This document shows positions 8,901 through 17,239 of a stretch of DNA of 64,000 bases, one piece after another. The notes beneath the pieces were generated by a model. It was given only the letters and a program-made list of their open reading frames with translations, was not told the origin of the DNA and ran no database searches. Position numbers and translations under genes: made by a program. This DNA is from Acidobacteriota bacterium. GTDB lineage: Bacteria > Acidobacteriota > Blastocatellia > Pyrinomonadales > Pyrinomonadaceae. Each line of letters opens with the position of its first letter. Within the stretch, counting starts at the first letter, position 1. The stretch covers positions 620,001 through 684,000 of the forward strand of contig JADJOS010000004.1 of assembly GCA_016713675.1 (NCBI GenBank), read 5' to 3'.

Positions 8901-9531
8901 GCGGCGTTTGAGCGCAATACGTGAATTCTCGGACCTCGGCGCCGGTTTCCGCCTTGCGGCACTCGACTTGGAATTGCGAGGTGCCGGAAATATCCTCGGC
9001 GGTCAGCAATCCGGTCACCTGGATGCTCTTGGCTTTGACCTGTATACGAAAATGCTCGAGCGGACGATCGCGGAGATCCGCGGCGACGAGATCGCCGATG
9101 AGACGAGCGTTTCTATCAATCTGGGCGTTGATGTTTCGATTCCGAAGGATTACATTTCCGAGGCAAGCCAGCGTCTGCGAACATACAAGCGAATTTCGTC
9201 CGCCGAAACTGAAGAGGCTTTGATACAGATCCACGCCGAGATCGAAGACCGCTACGGCCGTATTCCGCGGTCGGTCGAAAATCTCTTTGCCTATGGCCGT
9301 CTGCGAAAACTCGGCGAGCGAATGCACATCGTCTCGATCGACCGGGCCGCAAATGGTGTTGCGATAAAACTAGGTGAATCAGCGATTGTTTCGCCTGAAA
9401 AATTGATGCAATTCCTCAGCGACAATGAAGGCTCGACATTTTCGCCCAGCGGCATCCTTCGGTTTGATCTGCCGGACGGAAATGACCCGATCGTTCGTTC
9501 GATCGAAGTGTTGGGATCTGTTCGTCAATAG
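5956..9531 (+). CDS. mfd: Transcription-repair coupling factor Mfd
   Basis: An ATP-driven translocase that removes RNA polymerase stalled at DNA damage and recruits UvrA. From the GTG at 5956 it has 1191 residues. The ATG at 5989 is an equally good start, as neither has a clear ribosome site. Visible parts are the UvrB-like N-terminal module, the RNA-polymerase-interacting domain near 534 (GDYVVHVDHGIGRFDG), Walker A near 683 (GDVGYGKTE), a DEEQ box near 782, the helicase C-domain (RGRVGRS) and the C-terminal TRCF domain. It is divergent from lysS. Two repeat-derived peptides are in frame: QSKIQNPESKI near residue 77 and KTLPTGRVSAS near residue 390. Confidence 0.96.
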   Translation: MAQRFLRISAFMASEFDKLKREIDKGSRVISLSGLTSVAAKAFVLTRLRAETGKVFAVVTESNTELESWEADLDFFQSKIQNPESKIITLPSFEADPYSGVSPHAETQERRALALWQMLRGGNDLVILSARSLIQRTVSPDQIAALGCVLTRDKDLPPEELIERLFAGGYVREEPLFGPGQFSVRGGIIDVWSPDADAPVRVEFFGDTVDSIRTFDAETQLSTGQLTEIGIAPMREIAVSPQDFKDWAFFARERFSDDKFKRNLKDRTDFADEGETFSGWEFLMPLVRTLDATVFDHLPKCVFVIDEPTAIEHSLTGFYEHLQQHFDALSETGDVGLDPEELFVMPVELRTVLSESARLELRSLGRTAAGIDEQFAVDVDGTSTSGEKKTLPTGRVSASEPLFLFPTAAKSTEIDLQSRSTRKYHGDIQAFVNGITAKATSSKADIKIIPQTHGMAERIEEILREYDAPLLSESIVIGDLSSGFELPEFDLILFTENDIFGETTQAERRLATPKGQRTKSKLGAFISDFRDLKQGDYVVHVDHGIGRFDGLQTISSQGSDREFMLLIYNENAKLFVPVERMDLVSRYSSGEATSPTLDRLGGMGWQKTKAKAKRAMRDMADELLKLYAERKLVRGHAFPPDAPWQHEFEDAFPYDLTVDQASAIVDVKSDMESHMPMDRLIIGDVGYGKTEVAMRAAFKAVMDGKQAAVLTPTTVLAYQHFESFKKRFAAFPVKVELLSRFRSTAEQKAVTEAAAKGEVDVVIGTHRILSNDVKLPKLGLVVVDEEQRFGVGHKEKLKQLKKKVDVLTLSATPIPRTLNMSLLGMRDMSVIETPPRDRLAINTQVVQFSEGVIRSAIELELARNGQIFFIHNRVETIEQVAALVQKIVPNARIAIGHGQMNEKEMEQVMLDFIDYKYDILVATTIIENGIDIPRANTIIINRADNYGLSQLYQLRGRVGRSNRRAYAYLLIASELELTPIARRRLSAIREFSDLGAGFRLAALDLELRGAGNILGGQQSGHLDALGFDLYTKMLERTIAEIRGDEIADETSVSINLGVDVSIPKDYISEASQRLRTYKRISSAETEEALIQIHAEIEDRYGRIPRSVENLFAYGRLRKLGERMHIVSIDRAANGVAIKLGESAIVSPEKLMQFLSDNEGSTFSPSGILRFDLPDGNDPIVRSIEVLGSVRQ
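6184..6217. repeat. In-frame AAAATCC-type short tandem repeat in mfd
   Basis: The stretch is made of near-heptamers of the type CCAAAAT/CCAGAAT and is read as SKIQNPESKI. It resembles short tandemly repeated repetitive sequences known from cyanobacteria. Confidence 0.55.
7113..7153. repeat. Copy of the eamA palindromic arm inside mfd
   Basis: This stretch shares an uninterrupted 23-base core around CTACCGGTCG, plus most flanking bases, with the minus strand of the eamA-like gene (3370-3408). Both are translated in the same frame to TLPTGRVSAS. Only a single arm is present here. Confidence 0.8.
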
Positions 9532-10200
9532 CTATCGAATTCGAGGTTCGGTGCAATCGAAATAAGCGAGCTCTGTGCAGGTAAATAGCTCCGGCACGTT
9601 TTCCTTGGTTTGTTTTCGGATATTATGCCAAACCGTCGACTCGGCGTATTCGGTAAATGTCCAGCCAAGTTGATCTCGGTGTTTCCATACGAATTCGTAA
9701 GCTTCGCGCTCGTCGGCGCCGGCGAGGTGTTTCGCTTCATGCAGCAATATGGCCGCCCGTTCGATGTCATCGACAGGGTATGTGAAAAAGTCGGAATAAA
9801 GCGTGATGATCTCGAATGGAAAATTGGTCGCGGCATATGCATTCTCTTTCGCGACAGACGCATTCAACCAATTGTCGCTTCCGCGGAACGCTGCCAAATT
9901 CTCAAGATAAAAAGCCTCGTTTGTAAATCCTCTTTCGCGTAATATGGCGATCGAACGCTTTACCGTCTGCTTGTCGTCGTATGATAGAGACCTTGCCGAG
10001 CCGATGAGCGACAGATAAAAGCCGGCCAATACGATGATCAAGACCAACGCACAGACCGAGGCCCGCCGTGCGATCGTCGCTGCAAAATTATTCAAACGGT
10101 CCATTGTTCCGTTCAAATTGCGAAGTTCGCCGCCGCACCGTTCGCATGTCGCGGCTGACGAATAATGAACGAGACGGCACTCAACGCATTTTTTGGACAT
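9532..10200 (-). CDS. Membrane protein with zinc ribbon and HExxH motif
   Basis: A 222-residue protein not recognised as a named family. It starts with a CxxC...CxxC zinc ribbon (C5, C8, C19, C22), has one hydrophobic helix at about 47-68, and a presumably extracytoplasmic domain with HEAKH at 154-158 preceded by a hydrophobic strand (AAILLHEAKHLAG). That arrangement is the signature of a zinc metallopeptidase active-site helix, with D163, E164 or E166 as possible further ligands. The gene converges on mfd with adjacent stop codons. Proteolytic activity is inference; the motif could also be a structural metal site. Confidence 0.75.
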   Translation of the reverse strand: MSKKCVECRLVHYSSAATCERCGGELRNLNGTMDRLNNFAATIARRASVCALVLIIVLAGFYLSLIGSARSLSYDDKQTVKRSIAILRERGFTNEAFYLENLAAFRGSDNWLNASVAKENAYAATNFPFEIITLYSDFFTYPVDDIERAAILLHEAKHLAGADEREAYEFVWKHRDQLGWTFTEYAESTVWHNIRKQTKENVPELFTCTELAYFDCTEPRIR

Positions 10201-10378
10201 CTTTTGGGGCGGTGAGGGAGTTTTCGCCCTCTATTAGTTAGAAACATCGAATGGGGCCGACTTTCATACTATTTTTTGTAACTTCTGACAATAAACGCGA
10301 GACCCCTTTTGTGCATCATAGTTTGCAAATATCGGTCGGTAAAGATATAAACTTCTTTGACCTATTTTGGAGTAATTC

Positions 10379-11431
10379 ATGAAACTTTATAGATATATTC
10401 TGCTCGCGGGCCTTTGTTTTGCTGTATTCCCTCTGGCCGCATTGGCTCAGGAGACCGAAACGAAAGTTGTCGATGAGGTCGTTGCTCAGGTAAATGACGG
10501 CGTCATTACGCTTTCACGAATTCGCCGCGAAGCAAAAGACATCGTTGAAGGTAAGGTGCAGGCCGGCGAAAAGCGCGAAGATGCCCAAAAGGCTGTTGAT
10601 GCCAAACAAGGCGAACTTATTGCTAATCTGATAAATGAAGAGCTGCTCATCCAAAAGGCCAAGGAGATCGGCGTCGCCGATGAGGTCGAAGCCACGCTTA
10701 ACCAACGTTTCGTCGAGATAATGAAACAATACGATCTCAAAACGCTCGACTCGTTGTATGAGGAGATGCGAAAGCAGAACGTCGATCCGGTAGAAATGCG
10801 TGAGATGTGGCGGAAACAGGCTACTCGCGAAAAGGTCATTCAGAGAGAGGTACAAGCTAAAATATATTGGGATTCGAGCGGCAAACAGTTAAAGGACTAC
10901 TACGAAAAGAACAAATCGAAATTTACCAAACCGGAAACTGTTACCCTTAGCGAGATCTATTTGAATTTTGCCGGGCGTGACGAAGCGGCCGTTCGGGCAA
11001 AAGCAAAGGATCTGGTGAGCCAGCTCAGAAATGGCGCCGATTTTGTTAAGCTCGTTGAGCAAAATTCCGACCGTCCAAATGCCGCTCAAAATAAGGGCAA
11101 GGCTGACACAGTTGTGGTTAAAGAATTGGATGAGAGATTTGCGAAAGTTATCAAAGATCTGAAGCCCGGCAGTTATACCGATCCGGTCGAGATCGACGGC
11201 CTCGGCGTCACGATCCTTCGGATCGACGAACGAACTGCGGCAAGTAATGAATCGCAGTACGATGAAAATGCTGTCCGGCTGGAGATCATGCGCGAACGAG
11301 CACCCGAGGAGCAGCGAAAGTTCATGTCCCAGCTTCGCAGTGATTCGTATATCAAGATCAGCGAATCATATCGCCCGCTTGTATCGCCTATCCTTTTTGC
11401 CGATGAACGCAAGGAAAAGCCCGGCAACTAG
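10379..11431 (+). CDS. SurA/PpiC-type peptidyl-prolyl isomerase
   Basis: A 350-residue periplasmic folding chaperone and prolyl isomerase, likely helping outer-membrane proteins. A signal peptide (residues 1-24, cleaved after LAALAQ) precedes a SurA_N-like chaperone domain (VVAQVNDGVITLSRIRREA, about 30-150) and one parvulin/PpiC domain (about 175-300, TLSEIYLNF … GADFVKLVEQNSD … LKPGSYTDPVEIDG). E. coli SurA has two parvulin domains, so this is the shorter type. The ATG at 10379 has a GGAG 7 bases upstream. A symmetric terminator hairpin follows. Confidence 0.9.
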   Translation: MKLYRYILLAGLCFAVFPLAALAQETETKVVDEVVAQVNDGVITLSRIRREAKDIVEGKVQAGEKREDAQKAVDAKQGELIANLINEELLIQKAKEIGVADEVEATLNQRFVEIMKQYDLKTLDSLYEEMRKQNVDPVEMREMWRKQATREKVIQREVQAKIYWDSSGKQLKDYYEKNKSKFTKPETVTLSEIYLNFAGRDEAAVRAKAKDLVSQLRNGADFVKLVEQNSDRPNAAQNKGKADTVVVKELDERFAKVIKDLKPGSYTDPVEIDGLGVTILRIDERTAASNESQYDENAVRLEIMRERAPEEQRKFMSQLRSDSYIKISESYRPLVSPILFADERKEKPGN

Positions 11432-11450
11432 ACGCATCATTCATTGAACC

Positions 11451-11490
11451 AAAAATGGCAAGGCGATACTTATCTCGCTTTGCCATTTTT
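11451..11490. terminator. Bidirectional hairpin terminator
   Basis: AAAAATGGCAA pairs with TTTGCCATTTTT around an inner GGCGA/TCGC stem. A U-tract forms on either strand, so it can serve both the isomerase gene (plus) and the facing small gene (minus). Confidence 0.85.
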
Positions 11491-11505
11491 ATTTGGTCTT
11501 AGAAA

Positions 11506-11952
11506 CTAACCCAAAATCTGCTTAATTGAACTCTCAAATATCTCGATCCGGCGTTTTGCCCGTTTCACCTCAGGGTGGTCCTTATTGTAGCTTCTCTGCA
11601 ATCGCTGTAATTCGGTCTCGAGAGCGGCCCGTTTGACAAGGAGTTTGCCGAGTGCCAGCGTGAGCTTGCCGACCTCTGTCGGCCGTACCGCATAGATCCG
11701 ATCGATGTCGCGGGTCAGAATGCCGATCTCAAAACGGGCATCGATCACCTTTGGGTTTTCCTCAGTGTAATCCGGCAGAACCGCTTCGAGTTCGGCCTGT
11801 AATTCGGTCTTTCGGAGCAAAACCTCGGCATAAGCAGCCGACGAACGGATCGGCCCGACATCACCGGCCGGTAAACCGCTGCCCCCGGAGGACTGTGCCA
11901 TCGCGGCAATCGGCGTCACAAAGATCACGATCAGGAAAACAATGTATCTCAT
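11506..11952 (-). CDS. Small secreted coiled-coil protein
   Basis: A 148-residue protein with a signal peptide (cleavage near AMAQ-SS) and two helical heptad-rich segments. Each segment contains a similar patch: YTEENPKVIDARFEI and YNKDHPEVKRAKRRIEI. Such [ED]xxPxV patches followed by coiled coil occur in Wzz/BcsR-like polysaccharide chain-length regulators, but no membrane helices of that family are present, so this is only a resemblance. It is the last gene of a minus-strand run and ends at the shared terminator. Function unknown; likely periplasmic. Confidence 0.75.
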   Translation of the reverse strand: MRYIVFLIVIFVTPIAAMAQSSGGSGLPAGDVGPIRSSAAYAEVLLRKTELQAELEAVLPDYTEENPKVIDARFEIGILTRDIDRIYAVRPTEVGKLTLALGKLLVKRAALETELQRLQRSYNKDHPEVKRAKRRIEIFESSIKQILG

Positions 11953-11967
11953 TTTATTCGAAAGCGA

Positions 11968-12816
11968 TCAATTTTTCGGTGCGATAAAAGTAGAAGGATC
12001 AAATTTTTTATTAGCGGCAAATTCATCCAGTACAAATTCCCATTGAATACCCGTGGTTCCCTGCCCTCCGGTCGTCGAATAGAACATGCGGTAGGAGTGC
12101 GGTAATGTTAATCCTGCCTCATCTTTAAAATCGCCAAATTCCTCAACAAACAAAAATCGCGTTTCACTAAATCTCGAAGATTGCTCGGGCGACACGCCTA
12201 TTGCCGCCGACGAAACACGCTTATATTCAGACCGCACATGACGAAAAGTATCCTTTTCAAAATAGAATGTGATATCCAGATCGCCGCCGCCCTTACGGGA
12301 ATAGCCAATTGCGTAAAGTTCTTTTCCGCCGATCTTCTTCGTCCCGTCGTACGATATCTTTCCGCCGTTGGTGGACAGCCGTGACAATGCCCATGAGGTC
12401 GTGAGCACACCGCCGACCATACCATCGGCAACGATCGAGCTATTGGCCTGCACGAAATTACCGAGTACGGAGCGAGATGACATGTTTACGAATCCCACAT
12501 AAACGTCCTTGCCGTTGTAACCAAATTTCTCGCCTGCGTAGAGACTTGAGTTCATGTTCATCCCGAGAAGATTATTTGCCCCGTCAGAGGCCAACACGAT
12601 CCGGCCTTGTAAGGTGATATCCTTTGTCGAGGTGAATTTGCTCGTGCCCATACCGACTGCGATCAATGTTTTCGTTGCTTCCCTGGCTTGGGACGTCCCG
12701 ATCGACTCCAGATGTTTTGTGATCACATCTTCCGCCTTCATCTTTTGAGCACTGATCAACATCGGTAGGCCAACAATGATCAGAAACATGGTCATTCCGA
12801 TTGAAGATCTTTTCAT
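11968..12816 (-). CDS. Secreted LolA-like protein
   Basis: A 282-residue protein with a signal peptide (residues 1-23, LPMLISAQ). The mature part opens with an amphipathic helix (KAEDVITKHLESIGT) and then alternating beta strands, a layout seen in LolA/LppX-like periplasmic proteins that hold hydrophobic ligands. Such genes are common in Acidobacteriota and mostly uncharacterised. It lies 15 bases from the next gene downstream, so the two are probably co-transcribed. No catalytic residues stand out. The fold assignment is inference from strand pattern only. Confidence 0.7.
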   Translation of the reverse strand: MKRSSIGMTMFLIIVGLPMLISAQKMKAEDVITKHLESIGTSQAREATKTLIAVGMGTSKFTSTKDITLQGRIVLASDGANNLLGMNMNSSLYAGEKFGYNGKDVYVGFVNMSSRSVLGNFVQANSSIVADGMVGGVLTTSWALSRLSTNGGKISYDGTKKIGGKELYAIGYSRKGGGDLDITFYFEKDTFRHVRSEYKRVSSAAIGVSPEQSSRFSETRFLFVEEFGDFKDEAGLTLPHSYRMFYSTTGGQGTTGIQWEFVLDEFAANKKFDPSTFIAPKN

Positions 12817-12846
12817 TTTATTTACCTCAAGTTATGCGAAAAATGT

Positions 12847-13944
12847 CTAAAGATTCGTTGCCTGGATAACGTTGGATCGTGTCGGCACTACCAAAGGACT
12901 CTCACACGTTTCGAACTCCAGGTCATTGTCCGCATCCGCCTCGACAAATCCGTCACCAAACGTTTCGCGTTCGGTGAGGGTTTCGAAATACGTGGTTATA
13001 TTGTCCAATATCTCATCGGCCGAATGCGAATGATAGAGCGTCTGTCGAAACTGCGCACCGCCGACCAGCCCTTTGGTGAACTGCCCCGCGAGCTGCTTCA
13101 TCTTTCCCAATGCGATGATCTCGGCCATCTCTTCGCGGCACATCGAGAAAAATTCGAGCAGAACATCCTTCTTTTCCTGCAGATCGGGCTGATACGGTTC
13201 GCCGCCGGCAAGAACATCGGCAAACTGCCGAAATATCCACGGATTCTGCATCGCCCCGCGGCCGATCAAAATACCATCAACGCCGGTCTCACGCCACTTT
13301 TTCATGCCGTATTCGATCGTCGTGATGTCGCCATTGCCCGAGACCGGTATGCTGACGGCCTCTTTTACTGAACGGATCACGTCCCAATTCGCGAGGCCCT
13401 TATAGCCCTGCTCACGGGTTCGGCCGTGGACCTGAATATGCTCGACGCCGCACTGCTCCGCCATTTTGGCAATATCAACTACGTTTATCGAAGCTTCGGT
13501 ATATCCGGTCCTCAATTTGAGCGTCAGCGGTATCGTAATAGTTTTCTTTATCTCTTTGAGGATCGATTCGAGCAATGCCGGTTCGCGCAGCAGGCCTGAA
13601 CCGCCGCCGTTCTTTACGACCTTCGGCGCCGGGCAGCCGCAGTTCACATCGAGAATATCAGCTCCGACCTCCTGGGCCATTTCGGCTCCCATCGCCATTC
13701 GATCGACCTTGCCACCAAATATCTGGACCGCATACGGCCTCTCTTCCTCATCAAAACGCATCTGCCGCTTCGATTTAGGATTATGCCGCGTCAACCCCTC
13801 GACCGATATAAACTCAGACACCACCAGGCCAACACCGCCGCGGCGTTTGATCAATCGGCGAAACGTATAGTCCGTCACGCCCGCCATGGGCGACAGGATG
13901 AGCGGCGGATCGATCTTGATATTTCGGATAAAAAAGGGCTTCAT
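12847..13944 (-). CDS. dusB: tRNA-dihydrouridine synthase DusB
   Basis: Reduces specific uridines in the D-loop of tRNA using FMN and NADPH. The protein starts MKPFFIRNIKI at the ATG at 13944, which has AAGAG upstream; a longer in-frame start at 13992 adds 16 unconserved residues. Key motifs are SPMAGVTD (FMN-binding start of the TIM barrel), DVNCGCPAPKV with the catalytic cysteine, HGRTREQGYKG, GNGDI and GILIGRGAM. At 365 residues it is slightly longer than DusB, owing to a C-terminal tail. It sits in a minus-strand run with secreted-protein genes but is not functionally tied to them. Confidence 0.95.
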   Translation of the reverse strand: MKPFFIRNIKIDPPLILSPMAGVTDYTFRRLIKRRGGVGLVVSEFISVEGLTRHNPKSKRQMRFDEEERPYAVQIFGGKVDRMAMGAEMAQEVGADILDVNCGCPAPKVVKNGGGSGLLREPALLESILKEIKKTITIPLTLKLRTGYTEASINVVDIAKMAEQCGVEHIQVHGRTREQGYKGLANWDVIRSVKEAVSIPVSGNGDITTIEYGMKKWRETGVDGILIGRGAMQNPWIFRQFADVLAGGEPYQPDLQEKKDVLLEFFSMCREEMAEIIALGKMKQLAGQFTKGLVGGAQFRQTLYHSHSADEILDNITTYFETLTERETFGDGFVEADADNDLEFETCESPLVVPTRSNVIQATNL

Positions 13945-14028
13945 TTTTCTCTTACAAGAGATTACCACATACAAAAATGCGGATAAATCCATGTTCAGTG
14001 GTTATCGAGGTCGACGAAGCCTGAATAT

Positions 14029-14784
14029 CTAACCCAGATATTTGTCCATTATTTGCTGGTTTCGTTTGGATCTCCGGACTTTGATCCCGATCGTGGTGTT
14101 AGTACCGTCAAATTTGATGATCTCGGTCTCACCAAAACCGATGACCTCGCCCGGATCTTCGAACGGTTGAAGCACTAGTTTTTCAAAGATGATCGCCCCA
14201 AATTGATAACGCTGGCCGACAAAACCATCCACCTTGAAAATTCCGTTAATGTCAGATCTTGCGTTTCCAAACGACTTGCCGAGGTCAAACTCAATATCGA
14301 CGACTCCGATCCAGGCCCCGCGGACCGGCGAACCGTCGGGCCAGGTGACTTTGCCCGTGATCGTCTTTCTGACCAGCGGCGGCAATAGCCTGAAGATCAA
14401 TCCGGCTATCTTTGTGGATGAATTGACCTCCAAAACCTGTGCTTCGCTTCGTTTTGCCGTACCGGGAAGAAAGTAAGTCGGGTATGGCGAGAGCAGTGTC
14501 GGCTTGTCGCCGAAGTTGATGCTGAGAGTGTAATTGCCGTCAGGCACGTCAACAAAATTGAATCGACCGCGTTGATCGGTGATGCCGAAGAGCCGTGTAT
14601 CGTTGATCACGACGCCGGAACCGACCGGAACCAGCTCGATCTCGGTGTACGCCAGCGGCTTGCCGTCAGACTTGATAAGTGTGCCCTGGATCATCACAGG
14701 CTTTGGTTTCTGCCCGTAGAAGGGCAACGCAAAAACAAAAGCTAAAGACATCACAAGGACGGAATGGGAGATCAGTCTTTTCAT
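14029..14784 (-). CDS. Secreted carboxypeptidase-regulatory-like protein
   Basis: A 251-residue protein with a signal peptide (cleavage near PFYGQ-K) and one or two beta-sandwich repeats of the CarboxypepD_reg type: IQGTLIKSDGKPLAYTEIEL … GRFNFVDVPDGNYTLSI, and ITGKVTWPDGSPVRGAWIGV … GIFKVDGFVGQRY. These modules are common on exported Acidobacteriota proteins and are thought to be structural or carbohydrate-related. No enzyme domain is attached. It is encoded between dusB and a small membrane protein on the same strand. Function unknown. Confidence 0.75.
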   Translation of the reverse strand: MKRLISHSVLVMSLAFVFALPFYGQKPKPVMIQGTLIKSDGKPLAYTEIELVPVGSGVVINDTRLFGITDQRGRFNFVDVPDGNYTLSINFGDKPTLLSPYPTYFLPGTAKRSEAQVLEVNSSTKIAGLIFRLLPPLVRKTITGKVTWPDGSPVRGAWIGVVDIEFDLGKSFGNARSDINGIFKVDGFVGQRYQFGAIIFEKLVLQPFEDPGEVIGFGETEIIKFDGTNTTIGIKVRRSKRNQQIMDKYLG

Positions 14785-14811
14785 CAGTTGAGCCGACCGC
14801 TTATTCCGGGA

Positions 14812-15027
14812 TCAGGCTTTCTTGCGGTTCTTGATCACAAAGATTAGCCCGAGCACGAAGATGAAGAACGATATGACGAGAACCAAAACACCCGGAATGA
14901 TGCCGATCATTGCCTCGCCCCAACTCGTATGGCTGCTAATAAGCGGGAGAGCGACGGAAATGCCCGTTACCGCCAACCCGAGCAAAACACCCAAAATACC
15001 GACGACCATTACTATTTTCCAGATCAT
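14812..15027 (-). CDS. Small two-helix membrane protein
   Basis: A 71-residue protein with two hydrophobic helices, about residues 5-29 (MVVGILGVLLGLAVTGISVA) and 43-66, joined by a short polar loop and ended by KNRKKA, which would place the C-terminus in the cytoplasm. No family is recognised. It lies 27 bases upstream of the carboxypeptidase-regulatory-like gene on the same strand. Hydrophobicity and a clean frame support a real gene. Confidence 0.6.
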   Translation of the reverse strand: MIWKIVMVVGILGVLLGLAVTGISVALPLISSHTSWGEAMIGIIPGVLVLVISFFIFVLGLIFVIKNRKKA

Positions 15028-15127
15028 ATGAGGTTTTCCTTAGCCGACGTCTTAGGGCAATTTTGTATTGGTTCATGGTTCAGGCCATGGCGGCCGGAAC
15101 CACGAACTTAACTAACTACGCGAACAA

Positions 15128-15652
15128 CTATTTTCCGTCTTTCCTGAGCTCGATCCCGGTCGCCTCGAATGAGATCTCGCTGACGGTACCGTCGGCGTTG
15201 CGGTTTGGGAATTTCGCACCATCGTCTTCGATCATATGATCGACCTCGGCCTTACTCAGCGTCTTGACAGTGAACACACCCTCGGCACGAGCGATTGCTC
15301 CTTCCGATTTGAGCGGGATAAAGAACTTGTGATCTTTCATCTTAACGCGAACACTCTTGGCGTCCGCTTTCGGGGCAAGCTCGGCCCAGCAGCCTTCGGT
15401 CTTGCACGAACGCACGATCACGCCTTCGACGCGGACCATTTTTCCCGCATATTTCGCCGGATCCTTCATGACCTTGGCAAGCGAAACCTTCTTCGCACTG
15501 CCGACCGGTGCTCCGCGTTTCAAATACGAGTCCGACGGTATCGCCGCCGTCTTGTCGTCATCTGTCGGCTTGGTACCGCCCATTTTTTCCTGAGCGAATG
15601 CTGAAAATGAAAATGCAAGTACAATGATCGCAAAACTAAAAATTGATCTCAT
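15128..15652 (-). CDS. DUF4920-like secreted protein
   Basis: A 174-residue protein with a signal peptide (cleavage near AFAQ-EK). The mature part (VSLAKVMKDPAKYAGKMVRVEGVI … CKTEGCWAEL … FFIPLKSEGAIARAEG) matches the pattern of DUF4920, an OB-like domain in which the CxxxGC-W motif may bind a metal or be redox active. Family function is unknown. It is an upstream member of the minus-strand run that leads to dusB. Assignment is by motif recognition and is reasonably firm. Confidence 0.75.
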   Translation of the reverse strand: MRSIFSFAIIVLAFSFSAFAQEKMGGTKPTDDDKTAAIPSDSYLKRGAPVGSAKKVSLAKVMKDPAKYAGKMVRVEGVIVRSCKTEGCWAELAPKADAKSVRVKMKDHKFFIPLKSEGAIARAEGVFTVKTLSKAEVDHMIEDDGAKFPNRNADGTVSEISFEATGIELRKDGK

Positions 15653-15769
15653 AAATTTCTCCCAAATAGATTGATACTCTCGTTATTATAGCAGAGGCCG
15701 AAACGCAAGTGTGAACCGCCAGCTATACGTTCTCCTTTCGCAATTGCCTGTTTGACCGCACTTCGGCTT

Positions 15770-17239
15770 CTATTTCATTCGAAAAACCACGTCACCGCCG
15801 ACTATCGTCGTAAGGACTCTCGCTCCGCCGATCTCGGCCGGTTTGATCCTGAAAATATCATCCGACAAGATGATGAGATCCGCTAGTTTGCCGACCTCGA
15901 TGGTGCCTTTTTGATCTTCTTGGAATTCGGCATAGGCAGAACCGAGTGTGTATGCGATAACGGCATCCTCGACGGAAAGCGAACGGTCACCGGCATTTAC
16001 GGCCGCGTGAATACCGAGGAGCGGATTGAGGTCGACCATCGACGCGTCCGAGCCGAGGGCGAGTTTCACACCGCTTTTTAGAATTGCCCGATGATCGTCA
16101 CCTGACGTTGATCCGTTATTAAAGAAAAGAAACGGCTGCATCGAGGCGATGATGCCTGCTTTCTGCAGACGCTGGAAATCCTGCCGCCTCAGCCAATGTG
16201 CGTGCTCGATCCGCGAACGTCGGTCGCGCGAACCGTTCTGAGCCAACGCGTATTCGAGGGCTTCGAGCACATTCGAATTCGCCGCTTCACCGATGGCATG
16301 CACCAGAACTTGGATCCCGGCCTTGTCGGCGGCGGCCAGACGGCTCCGGAGCTCGGGCAATTCATCCGACGATCCGTCCGAGTACCATTTGACACAGCCG
16401 CCTCGGACGAGCCGCTGCCCATCGATCGTCCGCTTGATGTCGGGACGCGTATCTTCCCAGAGCCGAAGCCCGACGCAGTCGTAAACGCGTGTTTTCAGCC
16501 TCCCCGCCATGGCAAGGCCCGCGAGCATCGCCAGGTCGTTGTCAGAATGGACATCCTGCACGCTTGTCACGCCCAATGATGCAGCATAATTGGACGCGGT
16601 CTCGGCAAATTCGGCGAAGTTCGTTGCACTGTTTTTCGGTATCGCATTTCGAACGGCCGACAGCTCCGGCCCACGGACGATGTTGCCCGAAACGGCCGCG
16701 GTCGAAGCACGCTTTTGAGCTGCCGAATTAATGAGAGCAGACTTTGGGTCGGCGAAATAGAGCAAAACAGGATTGTCAGGACTTGCAGCGTCGATGCGTT
16801 CGAGTGCGGGGAGCACCGCAGTTTTCCATCGCGTCGCATCGAGCCCCGCCCCGATCAGCCATCGGCCTTTCGGCAGGAAACGACAATAGTACTCGATCTT
16901 TTCGACAACCTCATCGGCGCTCTTTGCATTGCGTAGATCGAGGTGCGAAAAACGGTTTCCGATCGCGGTAAAATGGACGTGTGCATCGTTAAAGCCGGGG
17001 AGAACGAGCCGTTGTTTCGCATCGATGACGACCGTGCCCGGCCCGATCAGCTTGCGGATCTCGGCGTTCGTACCTACCGCGATAATTTTGCCGTCTGATG
17101 AGGCGACAGCCTCGGCAAAGGGCTTATTTTTGTTAAGAGTGCGGACGCTGCCGTTAATTAATATCAGATCGGCGGTGCCTTGTCCCGCGGCAGAAACCGT
17201 CAGACAAAGCACCGCCAAGATAACTGCAAAACGACTCAC
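15770..17239 (-). CDS. Secreted YtcJ-like amidohydrolase (downstream paralog)
   Basis: A 489-residue metal-dependent hydrolase of the amidohydrolase_3 (YtcJ) group with a signal peptide (LTVSAAGQ). Metal-site motifs are visible: FNDAHVHF (HxH), EHAHWLRR and SDASMVDLNPLLG (catalytic Asp). The GTG start at 17239 overlaps the TGA that the upstream paralog would use if its frameshift is repaired (GTGA), so the pair is translationally coupled. The two proteins are clear tandem duplicates with similar N- and C-terminal ends. Relatives cleave amide or ester bonds in varied small molecules; the substrate is unknown. Confidence 0.9.
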   Translation of the reverse strand: MSRFAVILAVLCLTVSAAGQGTADLILINGSVRTLNKNKPFAEAVASSDGKIIAVGTNAEIRKLIGPGTVVIDAKQRLVLPGFNDAHVHFTAIGNRFSHLDLRNAKSADEVVEKIEYYCRFLPKGRWLIGAGLDATRWKTAVLPALERIDAASPDNPVLLYFADPKSALINSAAQKRASTAAVSGNIVRGPELSAVRNAIPKNSATNFAEFAETASNYAASLGVTSVQDVHSDNDLAMLAGLAMAGRLKTRVYDCVGLRLWEDTRPDIKRTIDGQRLVRGGCVKWYSDGSSDELPELRSRLAAADKAGIQVLVHAIGEAANSNVLEALEYALAQNGSRDRRSRIEHAHWLRRQDFQRLQKAGIIASMQPFLFFNNGSTSGDDHRAILKSGVKLALGSDASMVDLNPLLGIHAAVNAGDRSLSVEDAVIAYTLGSAYAEFQEDQKGTIEVGKLADLIILSDDIFRIKPAEIGGARVLTTIVGGDVVFRMK

